A stretch of DNA of 64,000 nucleotides from Sinonovacula constricta (taxonomy: Eukaryota > Mollusca > Bivalvia > Cardiida > Solecurtidae). The notes beneath the pieces are model-generated. The model did no database searches and had not been told where the DNA came from. It saw only the letters and a program-made list of their open reading frames with translations. Every line of letters starts with the position of its first letter. Positions within the stretch are counted from its first letter, which is position 1. Below are positions 52,372-64,000 of this stretch, in pieces. Both the position numbers and the translations under genes were made by a program. Location: positions 39,015,440 through 39,079,439 of the forward strand of contig CM017567.1 of the NCBI GenBank assembly GCA_007844125.1, read 5' to 3'.

Positions 52372-55300
52372 GTAAGTCTTTGATTTAAAATACTGGCACC
52401 TAACTGAGCGAAAAAGTACAGCAAAAGCTTATTTTGTCTTTTCTTAAAGTACAGGAAATAGCCTGAAACCACCCGTATTATGTATGTATGTTTTTGTTTG
52501 TTTTTTGTTTGTTTGTTTGTTGTTTTTTTCTTTTTTCTTGTTTTTTAAAATACATCGCCGCGACCATTTATGATCATTATAGCTACGTCCAGCTGATTTA
52601 GAGGATCAAGACCCCGGACTAATTTCTGGGTAGAACCACAGAAGCACCGAAGATCGGCTGGAAGACCCTCTCACATTAAGTGCTTTGCCCGAAAGGGACT
52701 CGAACCCACGCGGTAGGAGGCTAAGCAGTCAAATCGCCTACTCTACCACTATGCAACGGGTATCCCTATTATGTATGTACATATAGCTGGCTGCCTTGGC
52801 AAAATAAGGTCAATTTAAATTATTCATTGTGCTTTAATCCGGGCTGGCAACGGTTTCGAAATCAGTTACCGGTTAAACCGTTCAACCGGTTGACCGGTAT
52901 ACCGGTTAACCGTTAACCAGGCGAATATTATCGCTGTATTTCGGCACTTACAATAAAACACGTCCATATAATAAAATCTTTGAAGCTACCGTTTCAAGGC
53001 TTTGTGCACTTTTAATGTAGGTTAGGATATTTTTTAAATAAAGAACAGCGTGCAAATGAATGTAAGAAAAAAATGTCGCATTTCCTTAACCAGGGCCTAA
53101 CACGGTTGAGCACTATTTTCTTATTTCTCAAACAACTGACGATAAAGATGACTGTGTCACTTCAATAAAAGAATTCGAGAAAAACTTACTCATAAAGTAA
53201 ATAAATATAAACGTTACCCAACTACGCCCATATATAATATGTAAGAGCGATTAACCGGTTACAAAATTCCTAACCGGTTAACCGGTAATCCTTAGTTTCG
53301 GCAAATTTCGATATTTGTGCAGTGCCATTTACAAACTAGAGGAGCAGTTTGGTGTTAACTCGTTTAATAAGGGTCAGCACATCCTTTTGGATTTTATTGT
53401 GACCCAGCAATGGGACCCTTTCATGCCTTGAAGGAAATATGGCAAAGGTATTCCTAAAGTAGGCCTTTAGCAGGTACCTAGATTTGAGTACCAATTTACA
53501 TAAAAAATGAGGATGATCGGTTTTTATGTGATTTTTTTTAAACTATATGGTGAACATTAAGGTTCTGGACCTGTAACTAACTTCGGTAAACATCGGCAAT
53601 CGGTATGATCCGGTTTTATTTGAATGGCATTCGTCGTAAAGTTTCGTATTTGCTATTTTTAGTAGTTTTGCACCACGTGATATGGATTTTCCATGACGTC
53701 ATTGGGTTACCCATTTTTCAAAAATGAGGGAACCGGGAGCTCGACAGCGTGATATTGTAAAATAGTGGTTTACCGACAACAAAGTCATGTAAAGTTGAAG
53801 TGGATCAAAACTATTGTGTTTGTTTCCTGTGTACAGGTGAAAAATGCACAGTTTCATCTTGTGCCTTGCGATTTAAATTTGCCTTTGCCTAACCGCGAGA
53901 GTTAGCGACATGGTTTGACGCTCGCTCACCATCGTCTGATATTTTCTCGGGATGGCCAGAATGGACATTTAAATGTGTTCAGGGGTCAAAATTGTGTCAC
54001 TAATACCAAAAGAGTGCTTGACTCAGTTATTCCTAAACTGTCGGGGTTTTTTTTACGAAAAACGTGTAAAGTGGTTAATTTCAAATATTTCACTCAAGCC
54101 AGCCAAAAACAGTAAAGAGAAGGTTTTCATGTAATAATGCAGAGTTTTACATACATATTTCCATCTTTAATTCCAACTGTAGGTGATTTTTTTGGTATAA
54201 AGGAGTGTAATCTGTAATTGACCATTTTGACGTTATTTTTCGCTATAAATTTTCCTGCAGTTTCATTATAGTAACCTTTACAAATTCTTAGAAATTCTAT
54301 TAGGAACAGTAAAATGCCTTTAAAATCATATATTATGGGCAGTTCATATTGCAGAAAATTTTAAAACTAGTTGTATGTGTCTAACTAGCTTCAAACTTGA
54401 GATATTTGCTTTTATAGATAGAGTAAATTTTTAACCACACCCAAAAAAACTCGGATTTTTGCTCGGGGGTACATGTATGTAAAGTTCTGTATTTTTATAA
54501 GTATTTGTCCAAAGTGTGATCTTATTGTTCTGATTTATCATGACATGATTGTGTAACAGGAAAATTGGTTAAAATTTGAATATAGAACAGTAGAATTTGA
54601 AAAAATGGTACTTTTTCATTTTTGTTTCAGCACAATTTACGGTGTTTTTGAAAATCAAGGGTCACTGTATAAAAATGTACATAACTTGAGTTACAAACGG
54701 TAAACTTCCTTAAAAATTAACCGTACGATGTGTTTTATAGTACAGATTCAAGAAACAGTATCATTATAAGTATTGTGGAAGGTCACCATTACAGGTCCAG
54801 AACCTTAATGCGCGTGAATTTTACTGCCTAAACATTGGATCAAATTATGAACTAGTTAAACTGTGTCACGATTGCTATCAGTTGTTTAAATGGCGAACAT
54901 AGATTTTATGAAAATTGTCTCCCTTGCTGGTTTCTTTTGAGATAGCGCCTTTTCAAACAGTTGCGTTTCTTTCTTTTCCGTAAATATGAGTACTAAATCT
55001 ATTAAAAGACTATGAGAGACTTTAATATGTACAAGTTTGTTTATGACTGTCAATCTGAGTATCACCTTGTGAAGCACAAAGTCAACACGGTCCAAATACA
55101 AGGATAAAAACTGAGTAATCTAGGGAAATGACCTCCTTGCACTGGTAGAGTTTTAAGGGGAGACTACTCACTAATGTCCCTCATTCTCTGTCAACATTTT
55201 AAAGCCGTCAAAGCCGCATCTTATCGGCTCTGAAGAATTCATAAAAGCAAACGAAAAATGCTTTGAGAGATTCTTTTCTAACGCTCTGTTATATATTGTG

Positions 55301-58300
55301 ATAAAGAAAAAGGCGACATATATTCCCTACTGGTAACGTTTATGTATCTTTGACAATGGTCTTACACGCGCATATCCAATTAACTTCTTATTCTAACTAA
55401 TAAGGGATTCTTTCTTGGAAGAACTATTTTAACCAAATTGATTGCTAACACTTTCCTAATTTGGAGCGATGGCAATCTTTGTTTTATATAGTTCTTTGGC
55501 ATCAAAGTTGTAGACTGGTTGCCAAATGAGAAAAAAAGTATCCACGTCATGCAGGCAAATCGTATTAATGGATTTTTAATCAAGGAGTTATTTTGCTCTG
55601 TGACTGTGTCAAGGGCAGATTGATTTGTGATAATGGCAATTAAAGCGCCAATATAAAAAATGAGTCTGCGGCGTATCTTAAGGTCAATGGAAGAGTGTTC
55701 TAATTTACACCAGAGGCAAAACTACTGTATCTTGAAACAATTACACGGAAAATACGTATTTAAACGAAAAAGAAAATAACTCCGATAATAACAAATGCAA
55801 GAATTTTGTTTTTATAATACTATGTCAAAAAATAAAGCAATTTACTAATTATTTTACCTACTTATGTAAAAACAACAATAAAAAACAACAACAAAACAAC
55901 AACAACAACAACAACAAAAATCACCAAAAAAAACCACCCACACCAAACAACAACAACAACAAAGCCACATAACAACAACAACAACAACAACTATTTAGAC
56001 TAGTCTTACTCTGCCCGCCAATATATGTTCTTGTTTGTTTACACCTCGCACATTCGCAATTTAAATATGTAGTTTGTAAGTGAAGTTTCTAAAGGTTTAC
56101 TTTACTGATAAAGCGTCACACGGTACTCCCAACCTCAAGGCTACACAATAAAGATTAAACATATAAGCATGTAGTTTGAGGTACATGTAATATTTGTTTC
56201 AATATTTGTTGTATTTTAGCCAATTTTATCTCGTTGAGCAAAACACGAAATCAATGCAGACTAGGCAAATTGTGTCCAGTTACTTCTAACAAGGTTTCGA
56301 TCTATTCCAAAACTGGAAAATATCAAGTTGACTGTGTCTTAAAAACAAAGAAAAACACAAAACAAAACTACAACAACAAAATCAACAACAAACAAAAAAT
56401 ACAACAACAAAAAACAACAACAAACAAACCCAACAAACCAAACAGAATTGAAATCTCACTAGCCTAAATATATTATTTACCATTTTTTTGCTAAATTGCA
56501 ACGTGTATGTTTCTAAAACGCGCTCATCTAATTTACTTCTAAGTATACAATTGTCATTTTACCTCTGACCTAAGAATAACAACTAAAGCGCTTACTTTTC
56601 TAATACAGAGCACATACAACCCATAACTTATGTGGTTCTTTATTTTCAAACACATAAACCGGATGTCCGATGACACAGATGTCCTACACCACACAAGAAA
56701 GAACGCGTATCAGTACAGTTAAATCAATGCGTAATAATTTCCGCTGGGTCGCGTTCAAGCGAAGTTTGTTTTGGCGTAAAATGTATCCGTGACATAATTA
56801 TATTATTCCGGATTTAAATGGCCTTAACACTGTTTTGCATATGTAAATGACCCTTAAAAGTCGCCCTACAATGTAGCTAATCAGTTGCTATTAAAATTCA
56901 AATTCCTCAGCGATTTATTTCAATAGAACTAAATTCTATTTTCTGTTTTAGAATAAACAAAAAAAGATCGATCTAATTTACTGAATGGTTTTATTTTATT
57001 TTCATCTGCGCATATGCAACAAATCACGCATTCTGGCTTGACTCCTCCCCTTGTTGCGACAAGTTTGAACACGTCAAAACAATTGAAAGTTTGATTGACA
57101 GTTGTATGGGGCGGATTACATGTCATTTTGGTAGAAGTGAGGCGGGAACTTCTAATTCGGATAGAATCTAATAAGACGTTTTCATAGAAAATAGACTGTA
57201 TATAATCATATTTTTATCATGGGATCGGGAGAGATCAAATTTAGTGTCCCGTTTACATAAGGAGCGTCGTTGTTTCCAAACTCCCCGCAGTGATTACTTC
57301 CCTTGACAGTACATTATATTACTGCCACCAGCAAGTTGTTCGCCCAAATACAGGCGGATAGTTTTTTTTTTTTTTTCTGGACTTATTTCCTCAAAATATA
57401 GTATCTTTCCTTTAAAAATATTAATTTATCATATTAAAAATAAAAAGTAACTTAAAATATGAAAAAATATCAAATTATTAAAGTCAAATTTTAATGTTTA
57501 TGGAGGCCGCCATGTTTACTTCACGTGATACTCTATCGTCACGTGATCCTTGCTGGGGGCAGAGATTTAAGTAGCAACGCGTGACGTAATCGCTGTGAGG
57601 AGATTGCGTTGTTTCCTCCCATCCTTTCTTTTTTCACCATCCATTATCAATAAAAGCTACATATCGCCGATAAAACGATAAATCTGATGGTGCGAAGTGT
57701 CAAAAACAACAATAACGGAAAACAACAACACTGCCTTATTAATGGCAGCATATTAACACACGTATGCTATCAAGTGGTTTTGATTATATTTCTTTCTGAT
57801 CATTGAATGTACATCTACTTTAACTATTTTTCCCTCTTTTGTGCAATGTCGTTAAATAAATAAAATAGATAAACAATGTTTATTTTACTTCAAAGAAGGT
57901 TTATTGGTATTAAAGTTAACAAAAAAGTGAAATCGAGTGTATCCTGTTCTCTCTCAGTAATTAATAAAAAAACACAAGAAAACTAATCGCTGAAATATTA
58001 TTCCTTTCAGCTCTTAGATCTATCCCCTTTAGCCGATAAAATTTGATATAGTGTTTTTGTCCTATCCAATTAACTTCCTAGTATTGAATACGCATTCTTT
58101 CCCGAGCGTAACGATGACAGCTAATGGACTTGTTAACACTTTCCTAGTTCGGAGAGATTTTATCTCATACATTGTGTGGTACTTCATTACCCGGCTCATG
58201 AACTAGATGCCCAACGTGCAAAAAAAAGCACAATGCCACGCAAGAATATTAGCTGAATGTCTTAAGTTATTAATTAAGAGACCGACCGCAATAGCTTAGG

Positions 58301-59941
58301 TGGTAGAGCGTCGGCTTGCGGATCGGGAGGTCGTGGGTTCAAACCCCGGCCGGGTCAAACCAAAGACTTTAAAGTTGGTAGTAGTGGCTTTCCTCCTAAC
58401 TCTCGGGGCTAAGGGACAGCATTACGCCTGACTCGTCAGTGTCAGTATAAAGGACTGGCCGGGTTCAGTCCCCGGACACCTCATAAGTGCCCCTGTGCTA
58501 TAATGATAGAAATGTCGCTGCACAGTATTGGCAAAATTGCCGGCTTATCTCTCCATCCCTATTAATTAAGAAGTAATTCCCCGCTTGATCGAATTCAAAA
58601 TCGATTTTGTATGATAATGATTTTACATGAAGCAATAAGTAGATGGGGGTCATGGACGCGTTTTATTTTGAAAGTTATGTCTTCCAAAAAAGAAGAAAAT
58701 GGAATCAGCTCTCGTCCTTGATTTCTCAAAAAGAAAATGACTTGCTAAATACACTTCGAACCCTGAACACTTTCGGTCCAATGTTTTGTCACTTAAGATA
58801 GAGCAAATTTAATGCTGCGCCTTCTTTTTTGAAGAGTATCAAAATTAGGGAACAATTTGCTTCAAAACTAAGGGTTGAGGGTTAGAATTCCAGGAATGGG
58901 CACGCATAGTCAACTTTTCTTTCTTTATTTTTTTCACTTTGACCATAATAATCGCGTCATTCTACTATATTAAGAAGGAACGTTTTTATTTTTTTTTTTA
59001 TTTTTATTCTGTAAATGAATTTTAATTGTATGATTTGTGCTAAATTTGACTGAAAATTCGTTACCTGGCATATTCAAAGTCTAAAAAACAACATGTGCTG
59101 AACTTTTTTTATATTTTGCGACATAAAGTGAAATGTTTTATAGAACATTTTGGGCAACTCTGAAATAAATCCTCTGGCTATCATGAGCTCAGTATTTTTT
59201 TAATAAAACACAGTAATCAGAAACAATGAGAAAATCGTGTTTCATTTGTAAACAATTAATTACATATTTGAGACAAATCAATCAAGTAACATGTTTGGTT
59301 GGTTTGTCTAATGTTACAATTTGTTTCAAAATGATACTCAATAGCAAAACACTTCTCCTAAAAAAGATATAACAGATCACTTGGAGTTTTCTTATTTCTG
59401 GAGAAAGGAGCACCATAAAAAAATTTTTAGAAGACAAAATATCCAAAAATTATAAGTTCGGTGGAGAATTTTCTTAAAATTTGGCATTTACAATTTATAA
59501 CAGATCAGTTGTGTTTTTTTTTTTTTTTTTTTTTTTTTCAAATTCTATATTTTCCTATTTCACGCACATCTATCCCCCACCCCCTCACACACACGCACGC
59601 GCACACACACATAACACTAATATATATTAAAAAATACCCACTCCGGTTGACATGATACATTTGTACTTACAAATGCATCACACTTTTTTACCTCTACTTT
59701 AGACACGAAATGGACATTGTAGCAGAGGGTCATCTTCTGACGGGATTCTATTACAAGAACTTTAAGGAAGAACGGGGCATCGCTGGCATGACGATATCCG
59801 AGTTCGAAACCGAGTTTCATCATCATCCGAAATACAAACCGGAAGCTGCGAGATACGAATCTCTCAACGCCGCCATATATGACACGGTCTGGGGATCGGC
59901 GCTCGCACTGAACTGCACAGTTAATGAGATGAGGCAGAGAG
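52268..59941 (+). CDS. GABA-B-like receptor, two exons of the ligand-binding domain (partial)
   Basis: Exons 52268-52371 and 59703-59941 join in phase 2. They encode AYRVGLYGPRIVWMFPGWYA, DYWWRVGLDKVPCT, Q, then HEMDIVAEGHLLTGFYYKNF, GMTISEFETEF and AAIYDTVWGSALALNCTVNE. The IVWxFPGWYAD block, the CT...AEGH junction and the YDxxWxxALALN block are hallmarks of the GABA-B receptor Venus-flytrap domain (class C GPCR; inhibitory neurotransmission). About 115 residues are present. The 7TM part should lie beyond the right edge and the N-terminal lobe upstream; neither is seen. The next donor is GTAAGT at 59942 (phase 1). It could be a diverged GABA-B-like paralogue rather than subunit 1 or 2. Confidence 0.86.
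52560..52775 (-). mobile_element. tRNA-derived SINE, family B
   Basis: On the minus strand it has a tRNA-like head (GATTTGACTGCTTAGCC region, B-box GTGGGTTCGAGTCCC). The plus-strand block taatttctgggtagaacca is shared with the element at 60170-60345. It lies in the GABA-B-like gene intron. Confidence 0.65.
52868..53291. repeat. Two clusters of AACCGGTT-type palindromes
   Basis: Clusters at 52868-52917 and 53252-53291 consist of accggtt/aaccggt units (for example taaccggttaaccggtaat). They are palindromic and about 350 bp apart. Possibly ends of a repeat or clustered binding sites. Confidence 0.6.
53557..54808. mobile_element. piggyBac-type non-autonomous element (MITE) with TTAA target duplication
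   Basis: TTAA at 53557-53560 and 54805-54808 flank a 1244-bp element. Its termini are GGTTCTGGACCTGTAA and, at the right end, the exact reverse complement TTACAGGTCCAGAACC (16 bp perfect). TTAA duplication is the piggyBac hallmark. No transposase DDD domain is recognisable; internal ORFs are short. Located in the GABA-B-like gene intron. Confidence 0.85.
55868..55992. repeat. (ACA)n/(CAA)n simple repeat
   Basis: aacaacaacaacaac tracts, with a related A/C-rich tract at 56335-56440. Confidence 0.9.
56335..56445. repeat. AAC-rich simple repeat
   Basis: Interrupted caa/aac repeats; the Asn/Gln-rich ORF over it is an artefact. Confidence 0.85.
56975..57187 (-). mobile_element. MITE-like repeat, copy 2 (inverted relative to 42206-42423)
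   Basis: On the minus strand it shows the same block order as copy 1: aaaacgtcttatta, gcctcacttctacc, atgacatgtaatccgcccca and caaggggaggagtcaagcca. Its outer end carries TAAGACGTTTTCATAGAAAA, a decayed form of the palindrome at 38143. Confidence 0.85.
57275..57608. mobile_element. Candidate inverted-repeat element
   Basis: aaactccccgcagtgattac at 57279-57298 is similar to the reverse complement of 57584-57605 (gtaatcgctgtgaggagatt). The interior contains atggaggccgccatgtttac and two cacgtgat blocks. Weak evidence. Confidence 0.4.
58280..58520 (+). mobile_element. tRNA-derived SINE, family A copy 2
   Basis: Best-preserved head: A-box TAGCTTAGGTGGTAGAGCG, B-box GGGTTCAAACCCCGG, then the tgactcgtcagtgtcagtat body block and a second B-like gggttcagtccccgg. 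It ends near ataatgatagaaatg. Confidence 0.85.
59515..59538 (+). repeat. Poly-T tract
   Basis: An uninterrupted run of about 24 T, 165 bp upstream of the second GABA-B-like exon. Confidence 0.95.
59703..59941 (+). CDS. GABA-B-like receptor exon (lobe 2)
   Basis: Acceptor ctctactttag, donor GTAAGT, 239 nt, entry phase 2, exit phase 1. It contains AEGH, MTISEF and YDTVWGSALALN motifs, plus one NCT sequon. Confidence 0.88.
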
Positions 59942-60169
59942 GTAAGTATAGCAGGGTTTCAAACCTACGACTACTTCTGTTTAAAGTGTACATACCATAC
60001 CACAGCCAGGACCCGAGGTTACGTATAAATCTTTAAACTCGAGTCTGTGATTAATCGCATGAATCTGATTGGTCATAATGTGAATAAAGCTAAAAGTCTG
60101 ACCAATCAGGTGCATGAGAATTATCTCAGAGTTAATCGCGAAGTATAAATAACCTTCACCCACTGGAGC

Positions 60170-60345
60170 TTCTGTAGTCTATAACTACAGAAGTTGGTCC
60201 CGGGATCGGTGGATCCTGATCTCGAACCACCAACCGACCACGAGATGTTTGCCCTCGGCAAGACCATATACTGCACATTGCCCGAGGCAATAACTTCCAG
60301 AGTACTGGTTCTACCCAGAAATTATTATTAGTTGAAACTTGTTTC
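60170..60345 (-). mobile_element. SINE-like element, family B copy
   Basis: The minus strand shares aatttctgggtagaacca with the element at 52560-52775 and contains a B-box-like GGTTCGAGATC. Confidence 0.5.
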
Positions 60346-60637
60346 AAAATCTGCTATAAAATGTGTTTTAAATTAAACGCGGTAAATGGATTTGTAAGTA
60401 TCAATGGACGTTACCTATTTTAAAATGGGACTGGGATTCCGATACGTCAGTCGTAATAGTCACGTAATTGTAAGTTATATTTATGTAATATACATATGAT
60501 ATGACGTTACTTCCTCAGAATACTCACATAGGGAATTACGTCTCTAATGTCTCACAAATAAAGTCGCCGTTTAGCGTCTACATCATTTGGGACAGGAGAC
60601 TAATTAAAAATAACACCGAATATCAACATGAAAAACC

Positions 60638-60707
60638 GCCGCTGCGGGAATCGAACTGCGGGCCTCTTGATTACCTGTCAAGCGGGCTACCACTGCACCA
60701 CAGCGGC
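60638..60707 (-). pseudogene. tRNA-like pseudogene or SINE head
   Basis: 70 nt on the minus strand with a perfect 7-bp acceptor stem (GCCGCTG/CAGCGGC), a 5-bp anticodon stem (CTTGA/TCAAG), loop CAGGTAA and a TTCGATT T-loop. The loop lacks U33 and the T stem is broken, so it is not a working tRNA. A second, inverted T-arm-like block (gcggtccgattcccggc) lies at 60738-60754. Confidence 0.6.
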
Positions 60708-60799
60708 CACGTCAAATATTTCATTTTAAAAGAGCCCGCGGTCCGATTCCCGGCTGCTGCGCTCAATAGTTCTTGTTAATTTTCGGTGTTTGATTCATA

Positions 60800-61268
60800 G
60801 TGTTGTTAAAAATTACTAGCTGCATATATATCTAAACGTTTTTGTCAAAACGAATTATACTGGATGAATAACGACGTTTTGTGACACTGTTATTTATATT
60901 GATGCTGCAGTTATATCTGTTCAAAATAATGTGTATGGCCGGTATGTTTGTAGAAACATTATTCCTGGTTTTCATCCAAAAGCTTTTTGGTATATAACTT
61001 GGTATAGAGACAAAATATAAACTCTTTTTAATTAATCACTAATTTATAAGGAAACTCGGAAGATATTTTTATCTTAATTTGGACGGGTTAATTAGTAAAA
61101 GAGTAAATAAATTGAATGTATGGAATGATGATTTTAGTTCTTCTAGTACTTCTACTGCTGCTACTACTACTGCTTATAATAATAATTATAATGATAATAA
61201 TGATAATGATATAAACGACATTGATGATGATGATGATGATAATATTTTATTATTATCAATAATAATAA

Positions 61269-61299
<31 letters not shown>

Positions 61300-63240
61300 A
61301 GCAAAAAATAATACGCGTAATAACTTTAAAAATTAACATTCTTTTCTAGCGGTATGTTAATAATTGTGTCTCTCAATTTATTGAACCTAAACACAATGGC
61401 GAGTTTAAACTCTCTAAGTATCATAACAGACTCTATAATGATACACTTTAAACCCTTCTATAATTAAAACTATATATGTTTTCTGAAATGAGATGTGCGT
61501 ATAGATACTGTATTGGCAATCATAGAGAATTTGTTTTGATAATTTTCTTGAGGATTCATTTTATATATCATTTTTGTTAACGAGAAGACAGTTAACTCGA
61601 GCATCAAAGAAACCATTCATAAAGGACCAGGGCCTTATATTTCCTGATGAATGCTGATAACAAATTGCTTACTTGAGTTACAAAAGTTACAAAAAAGCAA
61701 ACAATCAGTGCAAAAAAAGCAATCGTACATATCGGCACTCGCTACCTGTCATTAGTAAATACTGGTTTACCTAAGTACGAAAGGTCGTTGGGTCGATTGG
61801 CTTCTTAATCTGAACTGAAGGTCTTCTCTTCAATTTATAAATTTGGTTTTATTTATTTATTTTTTAAATGTTTAAAAGTAAGTATGCTGAAAGTTAAATG
61901 AATCCTTGTTTGGTGTTTAGTGGTAACACGTATTAATTTAATGAAAAAAACTTCAAATAAGTTTCAATTGTTTTAAGATTCATATCTTAATTGGTTGCGT
62001 TAAAAATATTAGGAACAGTTAAGTAACATAATCGTTGCCTTAAAAAGTTAAACTAATAACCTTTCTTTCTGTACTGTTCAGAACATCCACCCTGTAGTCA
62101 AGCCTTATTTCAATATTATTGGACTTAAATAAATATGCCTATATATAGTTTCAGTGTGATGTCATAGGCACTGATAAGAGAGTTTAAGGCCGCCATCTTT
62201 GAAGGCAGAAGGTAATGCAGGCCGAAATCTGGAAATATGTGCTGTATTAAACTCACCAATGTGTTTTTATTTTCCAGTCTATTTTACTGAATTTTATAAC
62301 AAATATTAGCTTTAATAAAGCATTTTAAATATCAAAACTATATTTTGACAGTTTAAAAGGAAAACAAAATACAATAAAAAAGATACACTGTTAATTTTGT
62401 TTAAGGATGAGCAAAGAATTTTATTTATTAATTTGTATTAATTTTTTAAATTGCAATTATCAATTTTAAATTTTGTATTCTGCTGAAAATATGAATTTCA
62501 AGAGCTTTCCAATCTTTCAATTTTTCGACCACGAATGGAGCAATTACAAGAAAATCAAATTTACGCTTTTGTACAATTCATCTGAAAATTCCTTAAGTTG
62601 CCATCAAAGATGGCTGCCAAGATTAGGGATCTTCACTGATGTGGAAATTATCTGTTATTATGGTTTTATATAGGCATATTACATTTGAAAATAAATTCTG
62701 ATGAGTGCAAGTAAAAATTGTTGACAACGTTCAGTGAAGATAACGTGTTTAATAATGCTTTAAATTTGATTTATCTTAAACAACATCTTCTGCAAAAAAA
62801 TTGCCACGTTTTATTTTAATATCACATGTTTTCCGAGAAAGAGGAACTCGCTATCATAACTTGTTGAAACAACCACTTTCCATGCCTAAGTAATTGATTT
62901 TTTTAATGAAGTACTTTGATCATATCTTAGTCTCCCTCGGAAAAAAAAGATTGTCAGACAGAAATAATTGAGATTGCGTGCTTGCGCGTTATGTTAAGAA
63001 TTGATCAAGCTAGAAGAGAAATAATAATGTAAATTGAACATTGAAACCCCAGGTTGAAAAATGGTGTGACGTGTCACTGTATTATAATACATTGGAGGCA
63101 GTGTTCTTTTCATCGTCGAATACCCACGCTCGACTATTCCGTTTTACTACAATCGTCGACGTTGGGTTTATTGGTGGGTTGGAATGGAATTAGTCGGCAT
63201 TTTTGCCGATACTGTGCTGCGACATTTCTATCATTAAAGC
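60800..63240. other. AT-rich gene-free stretch
   Basis: Presumably GABA-B-like intron or flank. Apart from the simple repeat at 61140-61300 I see no exon with Venus-flytrap or 7TM motifs in a plus-strand frame. Confidence 0.5.
61140..61300. repeat. ACT/AAT/GAT simple repeats
   Basis: Successive trinucleotide tracts (actactact, aataataat, gatgatgat). Confidence 0.9.
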
Positions 63241-63249
63241 ACAGGGTCA

Positions 63250-63456
63250 CTTATAAGGTGCCCAGGGACTGAATCCGATCGGTCCATTATACTGACACCG
63301 ACGAGTCAGGCGTAATGCTGTCTCCTTAGCCCCGAGCGTTAGGAGGTAAGCCACTACTTCCAACTTTAAAGTCTTTGGTTTGACCTGGCCAGGGTTTGAA
63401 TCTACGATTTCTCTATCCTCAAGCCGACACTCTACCACCTGAGCTATTGGGTCAGA
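63250..63456 (-). mobile_element. tRNA-derived SINE, family A copy 3
   Basis: On the minus strand: A-box TAGCTCAGGTGGTAGAGTG, B-box GATTCAAACCCTGG, then the cgtcggtgtcagtataat block. It is the same family as 36968-37195 and 58280-58520. Confidence 0.85.
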
Positions 63457-64000
63457 TAGGGTTTATTGGTTACTTTTCTGTCGTCCTATCGAACTAAATA
63501 GAACAAGAATTGGCCATTCATAATACTGGTTACAAAATACTTCTTCAGCGTGGAGACTAGAAGCATAACAATGGCTGTGTCAGTGCCACAATCGAAAGAA
63601 ACGAGCGTTATCATTGGACTGAAATCTTCATCGGATTATGAAGCGACAAATTAAATATCATTACCAGAAACGGCGAAAGTGAACTAAATATCCCAGCGGC
63701 GGTGAATGGAGAGTAACGGAATGGATCGGTCGTGGGTGTCCGACGATGTATTGTTATATGATTTATATGTAGACTGTGCCCGTGTGACGTAACATTGCTA
63801 TAACGTCAAAAACTCAATGAAATCTCAGTGAGGCAACTTGTCCGCTTCAAGTAGGACCTGCCACCATTTGACCAAACCTTCGTAAAACTCAACAAAGCAA
63901 CATGAAGAAGTTAGATTATTCAAGGTTTAATAATGGTTACGTCATAGGATGTAATCATTTTTCTTATCGCACTATACGTAATTTTAAATAACACACTCTT

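Noticed and set aside
53915..54115. piggyBac transposase remnant inside the MITE
   Set aside because: The 66-aa ORF shows no recognisable DDD or zinc-finger motif.
58280..58352. Functional tRNA gene
   Set aside because: The A and B boxes are good, but the acceptor stem has mismatches and the sequence continues into a SINE body found in two other copies.

Overview
The window is animal nuclear DNA. It is AT-rich, has spliceosomal introns of hundreds to thousands of bases, and carries many degraded retroelements, tRNA-derived SINEs, microsatellites and one 100-N scaffold gap (42424-42523). The gene content (adhesion GPCR with CCP/EGF/HRM/GAIN modules, C1q-domain exon, intron-containing proline iminopeptidase, invertebrate-type GABA-B-like receptor) and the repeat style suggest a lophotrochozoan, most likely a bivalve mollusc. 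That assignment is inference. I rebuilt the genes by hand from splice sites, intron phase and protein motifs; no long ORF exists.

Layout. 1-1790: a 5' part of a decayed LINE (minus strand), running off the left edge. 2886-22788 (+): an adhesion GPCR reconstructed from 25 exons, with CCP, two EGF-like modules, HRM, GAIN, GPS, seven TM segments, an acidic tail, a stop and a poly(A) signal. All splice phases agree from the first EGF exon to the stop, apart from one apparent missing base in an A-run. The three most N-terminal exons each carry a disabling lesion. 24120-25900: a decayed reverse-transcriptase element. 26666-36943 (-): an intact seven-exon proline iminopeptidase of 316 aa with a complete Ser/Asp/His triad and one GC-AG intron. 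It is convergent with the GPCR. Its last intron holds a LINE remnant, a 22-bp minisatellite and a possible small promoter/transcription unit.

37.2-42 kb is repeat-rich and contains the last exon of a C1q-domain gene (42047-42174, -). 42.83-50.72 kb is a 49-bp minisatellite of about 160 copies with internal higher-order duplications (25, 23 and 74 units). 51.6-57.6 kb holds a fold-back element, a TTAA-flanked piggyBac-type MITE and other inverted repeats. Two phase-matched exons at 52268-52371 and 59703-59941 (+) encode part of the ligand-binding Venus-flytrap domain of a GABA-B-like receptor; its other exons are not recognised here. 60-64 kb is mainly intronic or intergenic repeat DNA.

The genes are not an operon and need not act together. 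I did not find a clearly new multi-gene system. The most unusual items are the selective decay of the GPCR's N-terminal module exons, the higher-order minisatellite, a duplicated exon core in the GABA-B-like gene, small tandem duplications that copy splice donors, and a SINE directly before the iminopeptidase start.
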